From NCBI RefSeq assembly GCF_010500815.1, contig NZ_JAAAMG010000008.1:168850-232849 (forward strand): a DNA stretch of 64,000 bases. The letters run 5' to 3'. The position numbers were made by a program, and so were the translations under genes. Source of the DNA: Jiella pacifica. Its GTDB lineage: Bacteria; Pseudomonadota; Alphaproteobacteria; Rhizobiales; Rhizobiaceae. Below are positions 36,318 to 45,604 of this stretch, one piece after another (the first letter of the stretch is position 1; each line of letters begins with the position of its first letter). The notes beneath the pieces were generated by a model. It was given only the letters and a program-made list of their open reading frames with translations. It had not been told where the DNA came from and made no database searches.

Positions 36318-36683
36318 ATGCGGACACGCAAGACGGCAGTCGCCATCACCTTCGTCGCGCTGGCGCTCGGTGCCTGCACGACGAGCGAGCGGGCCACGGT
36401 CGCGCCCCAGCCCCAGGGCGTCGAGGGCCGGTGGAACGCCATCGGCGGGCCGGTGGCCTATGCGGCGACCTTCAACAACGGCCGCTTCGCCTCGGTCGAA
36501 CAGGGCACCGGGGGCGTCCTCGCCACAGGCACCTACTCCGATCTCGGCCCCGGCCAGATCAACATCCTCTACACCTCGCGGACGACGAATCAGCAGCAGT
36601 CGGCGAACTGCAATCTCGTCCAGGCCAATCGCCTCGCCTGCGCCTCCTCGACCGGGACGCGCTTCGAGTTCTCGCGGGCCTGA
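36318..36683 (+). CDS. Omp10-like outer membrane lipoprotein
   Basis: 121 residues. The lipoprotein signal peptide ends in LALGAC, with Cys near residue 19 as the lipidation site, followed by Thr-Thr-Ser so outer-membrane sorting is expected. The rest, from QGVEGRWNAIGG to SANCNLVQANRLACASSTGTRFEFSR, matches the layout of Brucella Omp10 (GIEGSW..., VNCALV...LNCTSSAGSRF), with two conserved cysteines likely paired. GAGG lies 7 nt before the ATG at 36318. A terminator follows at once, so it is probably monocistronic. Function in this family is unclear beyond envelope integrity. Confidence 0.85.
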   Translation: MRTRKTAVAITFVALALGACTTSERATVAPQPQGVEGRWNAIGGPVAYAATFNNGRFASVEQGTGGVLATGTYSDLGPGQINILYTSRTTNQQQSANCNLVQANRLACASSTGTRFEFSRA

Positions 36684-36686
36684 GCC

Positions 36687-36719
36687 GGGCCGAAGCCCCC
36701 CCCGAGGCTTCGCCCTTTT
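36687..36719 (+). terminator. Intrinsic terminator of the omp10-like gene
   Basis: GGGCCGAAGCC (36687-36697) pairs with GGCTTCGCCC (36706-36715), with one bulged base and a C-rich loop, and is followed by TTTT. It starts 4 bp after the stop codon. Confidence 0.8.
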
Positions 36720-36771
36720 CGTCATGAGAGGACCGTTCGGCGCGAAGCGGCGGTCTTTTCATTTCTTCTCG

Positions 36772-36800
36772 TTCAAATTCCGTCCCGCTCCCCCTATATT
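36772..36800 (+). promoter_or_regulatory. Probable hemH promoter
   Basis: TTCAAA (36772-36777, four of six against TTGACA), 17-bp spacer, TATATT (36795-36800, five of six against TATAAT). It sits between the omp10 terminator and hemH, giving a leader of about 120 nt. Confidence 0.5.
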
Positions 36801-36928
36801 TCGAGGGCCCGAGGCAGGCTCCGCGCTTGTTCGGCGGCTTGCCCCACGACGTCCCGTTTCGTCGCGCCGGGCGATCGCCGGTCTATCCGCCGCGGACCGA
36901 GGACAACGCAATCGATCGGAATGGCAGG

Positions 36929-37990
36929 ATGAACGCTCTCACACAGACCGTCGCCGAACGGGCGACCGGCCCTCTTCCAGCCGGCCACCCGCCGGTCAAG
37001 ACGGCGAAGATCGGCGTTCTCCTCGTCAATCTGGGCACACCCGACGGCACCGATTTCAAGCCGATGCGGCGCTATCTGAAGGAGTTCCTCTCCGACAAGC
37101 GCGTCATCGAGTGGCCGCGCATCGCCTGGTATCCGATCCTCTACGGCATCGTCCTCAACACCCGGCCGAAGAAGTCCGGCGCCGCCTATGCCGAGATCTG
37201 GAACAAGGAGCGCAACGAATCGCCGCTGCGCACCTTCACGCGGGCCCAAGGCGAAAAGCTCGCCGTGCGAATGGCCGGCCATGGCGAGATCGTCGTCGAC
37301 TGGGCGATGCGCTACGGCAACCCGTCCATCGCCGAGCGCACCGACTATCTCATGAGCCAAGGCTGCGACCGCATCCTCGTCTACCCGCTCTATCCGCAAT
37401 ATTCGGCTTCGACCACGGCGACGGTGAACGACAAGTTCTTCGAGCACATGATGGCCCAGCGCTGGATGCCGGCGGTGCGCACGGTGCCGGCCTATCACGA
37501 CGAGCCGGTCTACATCGACGCCCTCGCCCGCTCGATCGAGAGCCATCTCGCCACCCTCGATTTCGAGCCGGAACACGTCATCGCCTCCTATCACGGCATC
37601 CCGCAGAGCTATTTCCGCAAGGGCGATCCCTATCACTGCCACTGCCAGAAGACCTCGCGGCTGCTCGACGAGCGGCTCGGCTGGCCGAAGGGACGGCTGA
37701 TCACCACCTTCCAGTCCCGCTTCGGGCCGGAGGAGTGGCTGCAGCCCTACACCGACAAGACGGTGGAAAAGCTGGCGAAGGAGGGCGTGAAGAACATCGC
37801 GGTCCTCAATCCCGGCTTCGTCTCCGACTGCCTCGAAACGCTGGAGGAGATTGCAGGCGAGGCGGGCGAGATCTTCCACGAAGCGGGCGGCCAGAACTTC
37901 TCGCACATTCCCTGCCTCAACGATTCGGAGGCCGGCATGGACGTCATCGAGGCGATGGTGCGCCGCGAGCTGCGCGGCTGGCTCGACTGA
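36929..37990 (+). CDS. hemH: Ferrochelatase
   Basis: 353 residues. Inserts Fe2+ into protoporphyrin IX at the cytoplasmic membrane, the last step of haem synthesis. Conserved parts: KIGVLLVNLGTPDGTDFKPMR, RVIEWPR, VDWAMRYGNPSI, LYPQYSASTTATVND, and IASYHGIPQSYFRKGDPYHCHC with the metal-binding His; the second site is in FQSRFGPEEWLQPYTD. The N-terminal extension of about 25 residues is non-conserved. The start at 36929 (MNALTQTVAER) is preferred over an in-frame ATG at 36827 because the longer leader lies over the likely promoter. Confidence 0.97.
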   Translation: MNALTQTVAERATGPLPAGHPPVKTAKIGVLLVNLGTPDGTDFKPMRRYLKEFLSDKRVIEWPRIAWYPILYGIVLNTRPKKSGAAYAEIWNKERNESPLRTFTRAQGEKLAVRMAGHGEIVVDWAMRYGNPSIAERTDYLMSQGCDRILVYPLYPQYSASTTATVNDKFFEHMMAQRWMPAVRTVPAYHDEPVYIDALARSIESHLATLDFEPEHVIASYHGIPQSYFRKGDPYHCHCQKTSRLLDERLGWPKGRLITTFQSRFGPEEWLQPYTDKTVEKLAKEGVKNIAVLNPGFVSDCLETLEEIAGEAGEIFHEAGGQNFSHIPCLNDSEAGMDVIEAMVRRELRGWLD

Positions 37991-38124
37991 GGCCGAGGCC
38001 TGCGGAGGGCAAGCTGCACTCCGTCATGCGATTGTAAAATAAGCTGATTAACTTTCTCGGCAAGGATCTCGCGCGGTGAGGTTCTGCAGGACCATGCGTC
38101 GTGCAACCCGAGAAAGGTCGGTCA

Positions 38125-39729
38125 ATGGCGACAGAAGCTCAAGCGGCGAACGAGGACTCCGGCGGCACGTTCGACCTATCACGTCTCGGGATCGTCTTCC
38201 TCGTCCTCCTCGTCGGCGTGACGGCCTACTTCCTCTGGTGGGCGTCCGGCTACACTGAAGGTCACTTCCCGATCGTCCTCGTGCTCGCGACGATCTTCGG
38301 TGTCTTCATGGCCTTCAACATCGGCGGCAACGACGTCGCCAACTCCTTCGGCACCAGCGTCGGCGCCGGCACGCTGACCATCCGGCAGGCTCTGGCGATC
38401 GCGGCGATCTTCGAGGTTTCGGGCGCGATCATCGCCGGCGGCAGCGTCACCGACACGATCCGCGACGGGATCGTCGATCTCTCCCGCATGGCGGTCGAGC
38501 CGGCGGATTTCATCTACATCATGATGTCGGCGCTGATCGCTGCGGCGCTCTGGCTGATGTTCGCCTCCAATCGCGGCTGGCCGGTTTCCACCACCCATTC
38601 GATCGTCGGCGCCATCGTCGGCTCCTCGATCACCCTCGGGGTCCTGTCGAGCGGCTCGGACACCGCCTTTTCACTCGTCCAATGGGGCAAGGTCGGGCAG
38701 ATCGTCATTTCCTGGGTGCTGTCGCCGGCGCTGGGCGGCATCATCGCCTACTTCCTCTTCCGGGAGATCAAGAAGCACGTCCTCGCCTACAACGACGCGG
38801 CGGAAGAAAAGCTCGAGGCGATCCGGCGGCAGAAGCGCGAGCATGCCCGCCGACACAAGGAAGCCTTCGAGCGGCTGTCGGAAATCCAGCAGATCTCCTA
38901 CACCCACACCATGGCGCGCGACGCCCACATCATGGCGGACCGCGACTTCGAGGCGGAAGACCTCGAATCCGACTATTTTCGCAAGCTCAGGCAGTTCGAG
39001 CGCCAGCGCAAGGCGCTCCACCCGCACCGGGCGATCGAAAGCCTCATCCCGCCGATCGCCGCCGTCGGTGCGATGGTGATCGCCGGCATGCTGCTCTCCA
39101 AGGGCCTCGGCAATCTCGACCTCGACCTCAGCCTGCTGCAGGACGGGCTGATCCTCGCCATGGTGGGTGCCGCCGTCTGGCTTGCCGTCTACGTGTTCGC
39201 CCGCTCGCTGAAGGACCGCGAGCTCGGCCGTGCCACCTTCCTCTTGTTCTCCTGGATGCAGGTCTTCACCGCGGCTGGCTTTGCCTTCAGCCACGGCTCC
39301 AACGACATCGCCAATGCCATCGGCCCCTTCGCCGCGATTCTCGACGTCCTGCGCACCGGCACCGTCGGCCAGAGCGCCCCCGTGCCGACCATCGCGATGA
39401 TCACCTTCGGCGTCGCCTTGATCGTCGGGCTCTGGTTCATCGGCAAGAACGTCATCCAGACCGTCGGCCACAACCTCACGACCATCCACCCCGCCTCGGG
39501 TTTTTCGGCCGAACTCTCCGCCTCGGCGGTGGTGCTCTTCGCCTCGATCCTCGGCCTGCCGGTGTCTTCGACCCACATCCTGATCGGCGCGGTGCTCGGC
39601 ATCGGTCTCGTCAACAACTACACCAACTGGGACCTGATGAAGCCGATCGCCTTCGCCTGGGTGGTCACCCTCCCCGTCGCGGCGGTCCTTTCCGCCCTCG
39701 GCTTCGTCGTGCTGCGCAGCGTCCTCTGA
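38125..39729 (+). CDS. pit: Low-affinity inorganic phosphate transporter (Pit)
   Basis: 534 residues, PHO4 family proton- or cation-coupled phosphate carrier in the inner membrane. The duplicated signature is seen as [23 protein letters not shown] in the first half and [18 protein letters not shown] in the second. Between them is a hydrophilic cytoplasmic loop (about residues 215-305) rich in Lys, Arg and Glu with coiled-coil character. The start at 38125 ([14 protein letters not shown]) has AAAGG 8 nt upstream; a GTG at 38101 also opens the frame. No phoU homologue accompanies it, unlike many pit genes. Confidence 0.95.
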   Translation: MATEAQAANEDSGGTFDLSRLGIVFLVLLVGVTAYFLWWASGYTEGHFPIVLVLATIFGVFMAFNIGGNDVANSFGTSVGAGTLTIRQALAIAAIFEVSGAIIAGGSVTDTIRDGIVDLSRMAVEPADFIYIMMSALIAAALWLMFASNRGWPVSTTHSIVGAIVGSSITLGVLSSGSDTAFSLVQWGKVGQIVISWVLSPALGGIIAYFLFREIKKHVLAYNDAAEEKLEAIRRQKREHARRHKEAFERLSEIQQISYTHTMARDAHIMADRDFEAEDLESDYFRKLRQFERQRKALHPHRAIESLIPPIAAVGAMVIAGMLLSKGLGNLDLDLSLLQDGLILAMVGAAVWLAVYVFARSLKDRELGRATFLLFSWMQVFTAAGFAFSHGSNDIANAIGPFAAILDVLRTGTVGQSAPVPTIAMITFGVALIVGLWFIGKNVIQTVGHNLTTIHPASGFSAELSASAVVLFASILGLPVSSTHILIGAVLGIGLVNNYTNWDLMKPIAFAWVVTLPVAAVLSALGFVVLRSVL

Positions 39730-39792
39730 CGAACGGCGCGGTGAGCGCCGGAGGTCGCCGCGTCCGCCGAGGGATCAACATCCCGCCATCAG

Positions 39793-39815
39793 GCGCCGCC
39801 TCATCGGGGCGGCGC
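39793..39815 (+). terminator. GC-rich hairpin after pit
   Basis: GCGCCGCC (39793-39800), a 7-nt loop, GGCGGCGC (39808-39815), followed by TTGCGTT. It lies 63 bp after the pit stop and 80 bp before the SPFH gene; a weak terminator is likely. Confidence 0.45.
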
Positions 39816-39895
39816 TTGCGTTCCTCCATGATCAGGCGATAGTCGACCGGCGCACGAAGCAAGACAGCCGGAACCCGCCGGCTCGGGAGATCCTC

Positions 39896-40915
39896 ATGCT
39901 CACATCCGGCACAATCCTCCTCATCGTCGTCCTGTTCGTCGCCGTCGTCGTCCTGGTGTCGACGATCAAGATCGTGCCTCAGGGCTACAATTACACGGTC
40001 GAGAATTTCGGTCGCTACACCCGGACGCTTGAACCAGGGCTCTCGGTCCTCATTCCGTTCATCGAGCGCGTCGGTCGCAAGATCAACATGATGGAGCAGG
40101 TACTCGACGTTCCGACCCAGGAGGTGATCACCCGCGACAATGCCTCCGTCGCGGCGGACGGCGTCGCCTTCTACCAGATCCTCGACGCCAAATCGGCGGC
40201 CTACGAGGTTTCGGGCCTCGAGAACGCCATCCTCAACCTCGTCATGACCAACCTGCGCTCGGTCATGGGCTCGATGGATCTCGACGATCTTCTGTCCAAC
40301 CGCGACACCATCTCGGAGAAGATCCTGCATGTCGTCGACCAGGCCTCGCACTCCTGGGGCATCAAGATCACCCGCATCGAGATCAAGGACATCAACCCGC
40401 CGAAGAACCTCGTCGACGCGATGGCCCGCCAGATGATGGCCGAGCGCGAGAAGCGCGCCGAGATCCTCGAGGCGGAGGGCTCGCGCAATGCCGCGATCCT
40501 TCGGGCCGAAGGCGAGAAGCAGGGCCAGATCCTGCAGGCCGAGGGCAAGCGCGAGGCGGCCTATCGCGAGGCCGAGGCTCGCGAGCGGCTGGCCGAGGCG
40601 GAAGCCACGGCGACGCGGCTCGTCTCCGAGGCGATCGCCGCCGGTGACGTCCAGGCGATCAACTACTTCGTTGCCCAGAAATACACCGAAGCGCTGGCCA
40701 AGCTCGCCTCGGCGCCGAACCAGCGGGTCATTCTGATGCCGCTCGAAGCCTCCTCGCTGATCGGCTCGGTCGCCGGCATCGCCGAGATCGCTCGCGCCAC
40801 CTTCGGCGAGGACGCCGGCCCGACTGTCCCGCCGACCGCTCCGCGGCCGCGGCAGGGCCGCCAACGCTTCTCCGTTCCGCCCAGCGGAACGGGCGAGCCC
40901 GACGCGGCCGGGTGA
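39896..40915 (+). CDS. SPFH/Band 7 (stomatin-like) membrane protein
   Basis: 339 residues. One N-terminal membrane helix (residues 4-23), then the SPFH domain (VPQGYNYTVENFGRYTRTLEPGL, VLDVPTQEVITRDNASV), then a long charged helix with repeated AEGE/AEA heptads (about 175-250) that drives oligomerisation, and a proline-rich tail. It belongs to the paraslipin/QmcA group, inner-membrane scaffolds linked with FtsH proteolysis and membrane microdomains. The stop overlaps the start of the NfeD gene by 4 bp (GTGA), the usual SPFH-NfeD pairing. Confidence 0.93.
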   Translation: MLTSGTILLIVVLFVAVVVLVSTIKIVPQGYNYTVENFGRYTRTLEPGLSVLIPFIERVGRKINMMEQVLDVPTQEVITRDNASVAADGVAFYQILDAKSAAYEVSGLENAILNLVMTNLRSVMGSMDLDDLLSNRDTISEKILHVVDQASHSWGIKITRIEIKDINPPKNLVDAMARQMMAEREKRAEILEAEGSRNAAILRAEGEKQGQILQAEGKREAAYREAEARERLAEAEATATRLVSEAIAAGDVQAINYFVAQKYTEALAKLASAPNQRVILMPLEASSLIGSVAGIAEIARATFGEDAGPTVPPTAPRPRQGRQRFSVPPSGTGEPDAAG

Positions 40916-41373
40916 CCGCGATGGATGCGCTCATCGAGACCCTCGCGAACTATGGCTGGTGGATCGCCGGGCTGGTCCTCCTGATCCTGGAGGTCGTGGC
41001 CCCCGGCGCCTATCTGATCTTCTTCGGCATCGCCGCCCTCATCGTCGGCACCAACGCCTTCTTCGTCGGCGCCTGGTTCGACTGGCCGCAGCAGGTGATC
41101 GCCTTCATCGTCGTCTCTGCGGTCTGCATCTATCTCGGCCGGCGCTGGTACGGGCGCGAGCCGGTGAAGGACGAGGGCCCGCCGCTCAACCGCCGCACCG
41201 GCCGCCTGATCGGCCGCGAGGCCACATTGTCAGAGGCGATCGTCGCCGGCCGAGGACGTGTGGCGATCGAGGATTCGTGGTGGAGCGTTTCGGGGCCGGA
41301 TCTTCCACAGGGCACGCGGGTGCGGATCGTCGGCGCCGAGAGTGCGGTGCTTCAGGTCGAGCCGGTGGAGTGA
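40912..41373 (+). CDS. NfeD-like membrane protein
   Basis: 153 residues of the short NfeD class: a cluster of hydrophobic segments (about residues 13-80: WWIAGLVLLILEVVAPGAYLIFFGIAAL in part, then VIAFIVVSAVCIYLG) and a C-terminal OB-fold (TGRLIGREATLSEAIVAGRGRVAIEDSWWSV to VRIVGAESAVLQVEPV). It partners the upstream SPFH protein. Start: GTG at 40912 overlapping the upstream stop, or ATG at 40921; the latter starts exactly at the conserved helix and may be the true one. Confidence 0.9.
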   Translation: MTAMDALIETLANYGWWIAGLVLLILEVVAPGAYLIFFGIAALIVGTNAFFVGAWFDWPQQVIAFIVVSAVCIYLGRRWYGREPVKDEGPPLNRRTGRLIGREATLSEAIVAGRGRVAIEDSWWSVSGPDLPQGTRVRIVGAESAVLQVEPVE

Positions 41374-41475
41374 GACGGCGATCGCCCGACGCGAAGGGTG
41401 TCGCCCTCCGCGATTGATCCGCCGCCCGTCTGCCGCTACCCCTTGTCGGGTCGACATTCCACGAAGCGATCCCCC

Positions 41476-42921
41476 ATGACGAAGCGCTATCCCCGCGATC
41501 TCATCGGCTACGGCCGGACGCCGCCCGATCCGCAATGGCCGAACCCGTCCGGCGAGGGCCATGCCAGGATCTGCGTCCAGTTCGTCGTCAACTACGAGGA
41601 GGGCGGGGAAAGCTCGATCCTCGACGGCGACCCGGCCTCCGAGTCGCTGCTGTCCGAGATCGTCGGCGCGCAGCCCTGGCCCGGCCAGCGCAACCTCAAC
41701 ATGGAGTCGCTCTACGAATACGGCTCGCGGGCCGGCTTCTGGCGGCTGTGGCGGATGTTCACCGAACGGGACATGCCGGTCACCGTCTACGGCGTCGCCC
41801 TTGCCCTCCAGCGCAATCCGGAAGCCGTCGAGGCGATGCTGGAGGCGGACTGGGAGATCGCCAGCCATGGCCTCCGCTGGCTCGAATACAAGGATTTTTC
41901 GGAAGAGGAAGAGCGCCGGCACATCCTGGATGCCGTCCGCATCCACACGGCGGTCACCGGGTCGCGTCCCCTCGGCATCTACCAGGGCAAGCCCTCCGCC
42001 AACACGCTGAAGCTCGTGATGGAGGAAGGCGGCTTCGCCTATTCCTCCGACAGCTATGCCGACGACCTGCCCTCTTGGGTGGAGGGCCCGCACGGGCCGC
42101 ATCTGATCATTCCCTACACCCTCGACACCAACGACATGCGTTTCGCGACGCCGCAGGGCTTCAATTCGGGCGATCAGTTCTTCGCCTATCTGAAGGACGC
42201 CTTCGATGCGCTCTATGCGGAGGGCGAAGCCGGCCGGGCGAAGCTCTTGAATGTCGGCCTGCACTGCCGGCTGGTCGGTCGTCCCGGCCGCGCCGCCGCC
42301 CTCGCCCGCTTCCTCGACTATGTGAAGTCCAAGCCCGACGTCTGGGTGGCGCGGCGGATCGACATCGCAAACCACTGGCGCGAACACTTTCCCTACACCC
42401 CACGGTTCCGGCCAAGCCGCATGAAGAAGGCCGAATTCGTCGAGACCTTCGGTGGCGTCTTCGAGCACTCACCCTTCGTCGCCAAACGGGCGTTCAAGTC
42501 CGGCCTCGCCGACGCCCACGACACGCCGGCCGGCCTCTCCCGGGCAATGAACGCCGTCTTTCGCGAGGCCGGCGAGGCCGAACGGCTTGAGGTGCTGAAG
42601 GCGCATCCGGACCTCGCCGGCAGGCTGGCGCTGGCCGGCGACCTCACCGAACAGTCGAAAGCCGAGCAGGCCGGCGCCGGCCTGGACAGGCTGACGCCGG
42701 ACGAACTCGCCGACTTCACCGAACTCAACCGGCGCTTTGTCGAGCGCTTCGGCTTTCCCTTCATCATCGCCGTAAAGGGGCTCGACAAGACCGCAATCCT
42801 TGCCGCCTTCGAGCGGAGGGTCGACAACGAGCCGACCGAAGAATTCGCCACCGCTTGCCGGGAGGTGGAAAAGATCGCACGGCTTCGCATCCACTCCATC
42901 TTCGAAGGCCGCAATTCATGA
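41476..42921 (+). CDS. Allantoinase PuuE fused to OHCU decarboxylase UraD
   Basis: 481-residue bifunctional ureide enzyme. Residues 1-305 are the polysaccharide-deacetylase-like allantoinase PuuE (RYPRDLIGYGRTPPDPQWP, VNYEEGGE, NMESLYEYGSRAGFWR, WEIASHGLRW), which opens allantoin to allantoate. Residues about 320-481 are UraD (FVETFGGVFEHSPFVAKRAF, LKAHPDLAGRLA, GFPFIIAVKG), which decarboxylates OHCU to S-allantoin. The fusion is known in proteobacteria. The start at 41476 (MTKRYPRDL) is chosen by family; an upstream ATG at 41398 adds a non-conserved leader. Its last four bases overlap the allantoicase start (ATGA). Urate oxidase and HIU hydrolase are not in the window. Confidence 0.95.
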   Translation: MTKRYPRDLIGYGRTPPDPQWPNPSGEGHARICVQFVVNYEEGGESSILDGDPASESLLSEIVGAQPWPGQRNLNMESLYEYGSRAGFWRLWRMFTERDMPVTVYGVALALQRNPEAVEAMLEADWEIASHGLRWLEYKDFSEEEERRHILDAVRIHTAVTGSRPLGIYQGKPSANTLKLVMEEGGFAYSSDSYADDLPSWVEGPHGPHLIIPYTLDTNDMRFATPQGFNSGDQFFAYLKDAFDALYAEGEAGRAKLLNVGLHCRLVGRPGRAAALARFLDYVKSKPDVWVARRIDIANHWREHFPYTPRFRPSRMKKAEFVETFGGVFEHSPFVAKRAFKSGLADAHDTPAGLSRAMNAVFREAGEAERLEVLKAHPDLAGRLALAGDLTEQSKAEQAGAGLDRLTPDELADFTELNRRFVERFGFPFIIAVKGLDKTAILAAFERRVDNEPTEEFATACREVEKIARLRIHSIFEGRNS

Positions 42922-43937
42922 GTTCCGAACGCTTCCTGACCGCCAAGCCCCTGCCCGAGGCGGAGGAACTCACGCGCCGCACCATCGACCTCGCTCAACC
43001 CCGGCTCGGCACCACGGTCACCTTCGCGACCGACGACTTCTTCGCCGACAAGTCCCGGATGATCGATCCCGCGCCGCCGGTCTTCTATCCGGACCGCTTC
43101 GACGACCACGGCAAATGGATGGACGGCTGGGAGTCCCGCCGCAAGCGGACCGCCGGGCATGACCACGCCGTCATCCGCCTCGGCCAGCGCGGCCGGATCG
43201 CGGCGATCGACGTCGACACCTCGTTCTTCACCGGCAACTATCCGCCGGAAGTCATGATCGAGGCCGCCGACACGGCGGAAGAGCCGGGCGACGGGGACTG
43301 GTTCCCGCTCGTTCCCCGCGCTGCCCTCAAGGGCGACGGCCACAACCTCTTTCCCATCGCCGACGACCGGCCGGTTCGCTGGCTGAAGCTGCACATCTTT
43401 CCCGATGGCGGCGTCGCGCGCCTGCGCGTCTATGGCACGATCGAAAAGGACTGGAGCCTCGTATCCCCGGACGAGACCGTGGATCTCGCGGCGATGGAGA
43501 ACGGCGGCACCGCCGTCGCCTGGAACGACGCGCATTACGGCCATCCCGCCAACATGCTGGCGCCGGGCCGGGCGCCGGTCATGGCAGACGGTTGGGAGAC
43601 CGCCCGCCGCCGGGTCCCCGGCAACGACTGGTGCGTCCTGAAGCTCGGGACGGCCGGCAGGATCGAACGCATCGCCATCGACACGAACCACTTCAAGGGA
43701 AATTTCCCCGACCGCTTTTCCTTGCGGGCCGGCCGGCTCGACGACGAGACGACGCTCGAAGCGATCGACGCCGCCAGCCGCTCCTGGCCGGCGATCGTCG
43801 AGGAGGCCAAGCTGAAGGCGCATCACGTCGAAAAGTTCAACGCTGCGCCGCTCGATCAGCCGGTCACTCATGTCCGCCTCGATATCTTCCCCGATGGCGG
43901 CGTCTCGCGCCTGCGCCTTTACGGAAAGAAGGCCTGA
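42918..43937 (+). CDS. alc: Allantoicase
   Basis: 339 residues, hydrolysing allantoate to ureidoglycolate and urea. The protein is a tandem repeat of two jelly-roll domains; each ends with the same strand pattern, LKLHIFPDGGVARLRVYG near residue 160 and VRLDIFPDGGVSRLRLYG at the end, and both carry a KWMDGWESRR/MADGWETARR segment. The ATG at 42918 overlaps the stop of puuE-uraD and its own stop overlaps the next gene, so the three genes are translationally coupled. Confidence 0.96.
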   Translation: MSSERFLTAKPLPEAEELTRRTIDLAQPRLGTTVTFATDDFFADKSRMIDPAPPVFYPDRFDDHGKWMDGWESRRKRTAGHDHAVIRLGQRGRIAAIDVDTSFFTGNYPPEVMIEAADTAEEPGDGDWFPLVPRAALKGDGHNLFPIADDRPVRWLKLHIFPDGGVARLRVYGTIEKDWSLVSPDETVDLAAMENGGTAVAWNDAHYGHPANMLAPGRAPVMADGWETARRRVPGNDWCVLKLGTAGRIERIAIDTNHFKGNFPDRFSLRAGRLDDETTLEAIDAASRSWPAIVEEAKLKAHHVEKFNAAPLDQPVTHVRLDIFPDGGVSRLRLYGKKA

Positions 43938-44422
43938 TGGACATCATTCGGCCCCAGCCTTTGACCAAGGCCGCCTTCGCTCGGTTCGGCGAAGTTCTCC
44001 AAACCGAAGGTGCCGACGAACTCGTCATCAACGAGGGCATGGCGACGCGCTTTCACGACCTCGCCAAGGTCGACGTCGCGCCGGACGCCGGTCGGCCGGC
44101 GATTTCGATCTTCCGGGCAAAGCCGCGGAGGCTGCCGCTGGACATCGCGATGTTCGAGCGTCACCCTCTCGCCAGCCAGGCTTTCTATCCGATCTCGGGC
44201 CGGCCGTGGCTGGTGGTGGTGGCGAGCGACGATGCCGGCCGTCCGGGCGAGATCCACGCCTTTCTGGCGGGCGGAACCCAGGGCGTCAATTATGCCCGGT
44301 CCGTCTGGCACCATCCGCTGCTGGCGCTCGAGGACGTTTCGGATTTCCTGGTCGTCGACCGCGCCGGCGACGACAATCTGCAGGAGTTCCGCCTCGACAG
44401 AAGGTGCCGGCTGGAGATCTGA
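43937..44422 (+). CDS. allA: Ureidoglycolate lyase
   Basis: 161 residues, cupin-type enzyme releasing glyoxylate and urea from ureidoglycolate. Family marks: PQPLTKAAFARFGEVL at the N-terminus, MFERHPLASQAFYPISGRPWLVVVA, and GVNYARSVWHHPLLAL. It begins at the TGATG junction with alc (one-base overlap), completing the OHCU-to-glyoxylate route. Nitrogen recovered as urea would need a urease, not seen here. Confidence 0.95.
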   Translation: MDIIRPQPLTKAAFARFGEVLQTEGADELVINEGMATRFHDLAKVDVAPDAGRPAISIFRAKPRRLPLDIAMFERHPLASQAFYPISGRPWLVVVASDDAGRPGEIHAFLAGGTQGVNYARSVWHHPLLALEDVSDFLVVDRAGDDNLQEFRLDRRCRLEI

Positions 44423-44573
44423 GCCCGACCGGATTCGGCGCTTCTCACCGGCGCGGATGGGAGCCGAAACCATCGTCCAGCCCGTTCGTTAGCCCATGAG
44501 ACCGCGTGCCCGATGCTTCGCCGTGCATCGGCTTGGCACGCAGAAGCAATGGCAAGAGAAGGAGGACAGATCC

Positions 44574-44813
44574 GTGGCAACCGAAGCGATGAAATACGCT
44601 CGTTTCTCTCATCCGACGCACGGAAATTACGACAATCCTGAAGCGGTTCTGAACGACGATCGCCTCACCGACAATGAAAAGCGCACGGTGCTGGACGAAT
44701 GGCGGTCGTCCTTGAAGCATGTCCTGCTGAACGAGCCCGATGCACCGCAGGTAAAGACCACCAGCAAATCGCTCGATGACGCCGCCGCAAAGCTGGCCGC
44801 CGGCAAAATCTGA
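44574..44813 (+). CDS. Small conserved protein, copy 1 of a paralogous pair
   Basis: 79 residues with a GTG start at 44574 behind an excellent AAGGAGG eight bases upstream. Charged, soluble, probably helical. It shares with the gene at 45231-45470 a pattern of HPT/Q-x-G-x-Y near the N-terminus, LxDDRL, then xEK/QK, W at mid-length and KSLxxAAxKLAAG at the end. I know of short alphaproteobacterial proteins with an L-x-D-D-R-L-x-x-x-x-K core but no function. The ureide operon upstream ends 151 bp before and is probably separate. Confidence 0.8.
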   Translation: MATEAMKYARFSHPTHGNYDNPEAVLNDDRLTDNEKRTVLDEWRSSLKHVLLNEPDAPQVKTTSKSLDDAAAKLAAGKI

Positions 44814-45230
44814 TACGATTAGACGAGGACGCCGACGCGCCATTCGTTGAGCACATCGCGGTTTTCGAGGCCTGACCGGAGGCTTGATGAAAATCGCGAT
44901 CCTCAACCCCCAGCATTCTCACTGCTTCAGGGTAATTCCCTCAGTTTCCAGATTCGGGATTCCACTATTTCAACTCAAAGCTCCTAAGAGAATCAAAATA
45001 AATAAAATCTTCGAAATCGGTTGCAAATGGCAGGATCAAAGCGGATGTACCCCCGATTTCTTGCTGCGAAATGCCCGTCGATAAAGAAAAGTGAGGCGCT
45101 GCGGCATTTTGGCACAACGTTTTCGAGCTCATTGCTGCCTAGATGAAATCAAAAATCTCGGTGCCGCGGTCCGCTCCTTTCGGCGATCGACGCGGATACG
45201 ACAGACGAATGGCGACAAGAAGACCCGAAC
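44814..45230. other. AT-rich intergenic region between the paralogous small genes
   Basis: 417 bp with no supported gene. The stretch 44885-45130 is much richer in A and T than its surroundings (for example AAAATAAATAAAATC near 44995), unlike the rest of the window. It probably carries the promoter of the second small gene. No terminator-quality hairpin or known element was recognised. Confidence 0.5.
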
Positions 45231-45470
45231 ATGCAGACGCCGCTTCCCCCCGCCACCCACTACAAACATCCCCAGCTCGGCACCTACAGCTCTGCGGACG
45301 AGTTGCTGGCGGACGACAGGCTGTCTGAAACCCAGAAGCAGATCGCGATCGAGGCGTGGCGCATTCAGCTCGAGCACGGGATGTCCGAAGAGGCCGACCC
45401 TGCCCCGTTCAAGGCCGCCGTCAAATCCTTGAAGGGCGCCGCCGACAGACTTGCCGCCGGGCAGCATTGA
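45231..45470 (+). CDS. Small conserved protein, copy 2 of a paralogous pair
   Basis: 79 residues, same length as copy 1 and alignable along its whole length: THYKHPQLGTYSSADELLADDRL, EAW in the middle, VKSLKGAADRLAAG at the end. The ATG at 45231 is preceded by purine-rich GACAAGAAGAC but no strong Shine-Dalgarno, unlike copy 1, so expression levels may differ. The aldehyde dehydrogenase gene starts 134 bp downstream. Function unknown. Confidence 0.78.
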   Translation: MQTPLPPATHYKHPQLGTYSSADELLADDRLSETQKQIAIEAWRIQLEHGMSEEADPAPFKAAVKSLKGAADRLAAGQH

Positions 45471-45604
45471 TCCCAGCACGAAAGCCGCAGGGCGAGAAAG
45501 CGGCATCGGGTTGATCCATCCGCCTTTCTCACGGAGCGATGCACCCTAACTTGCCCCTCGTGCGGCAAAGAAGAGCCGCGGGCAACGGCGACGGGACAGC
45601 AATC

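Noticed and set aside
44885..45130. AT-rich stretch considered as an integrated element or att site.
   Set aside because: No integrase, tRNA gene, direct repeat or coding remnant accompanies it; it may be only a promoter region.
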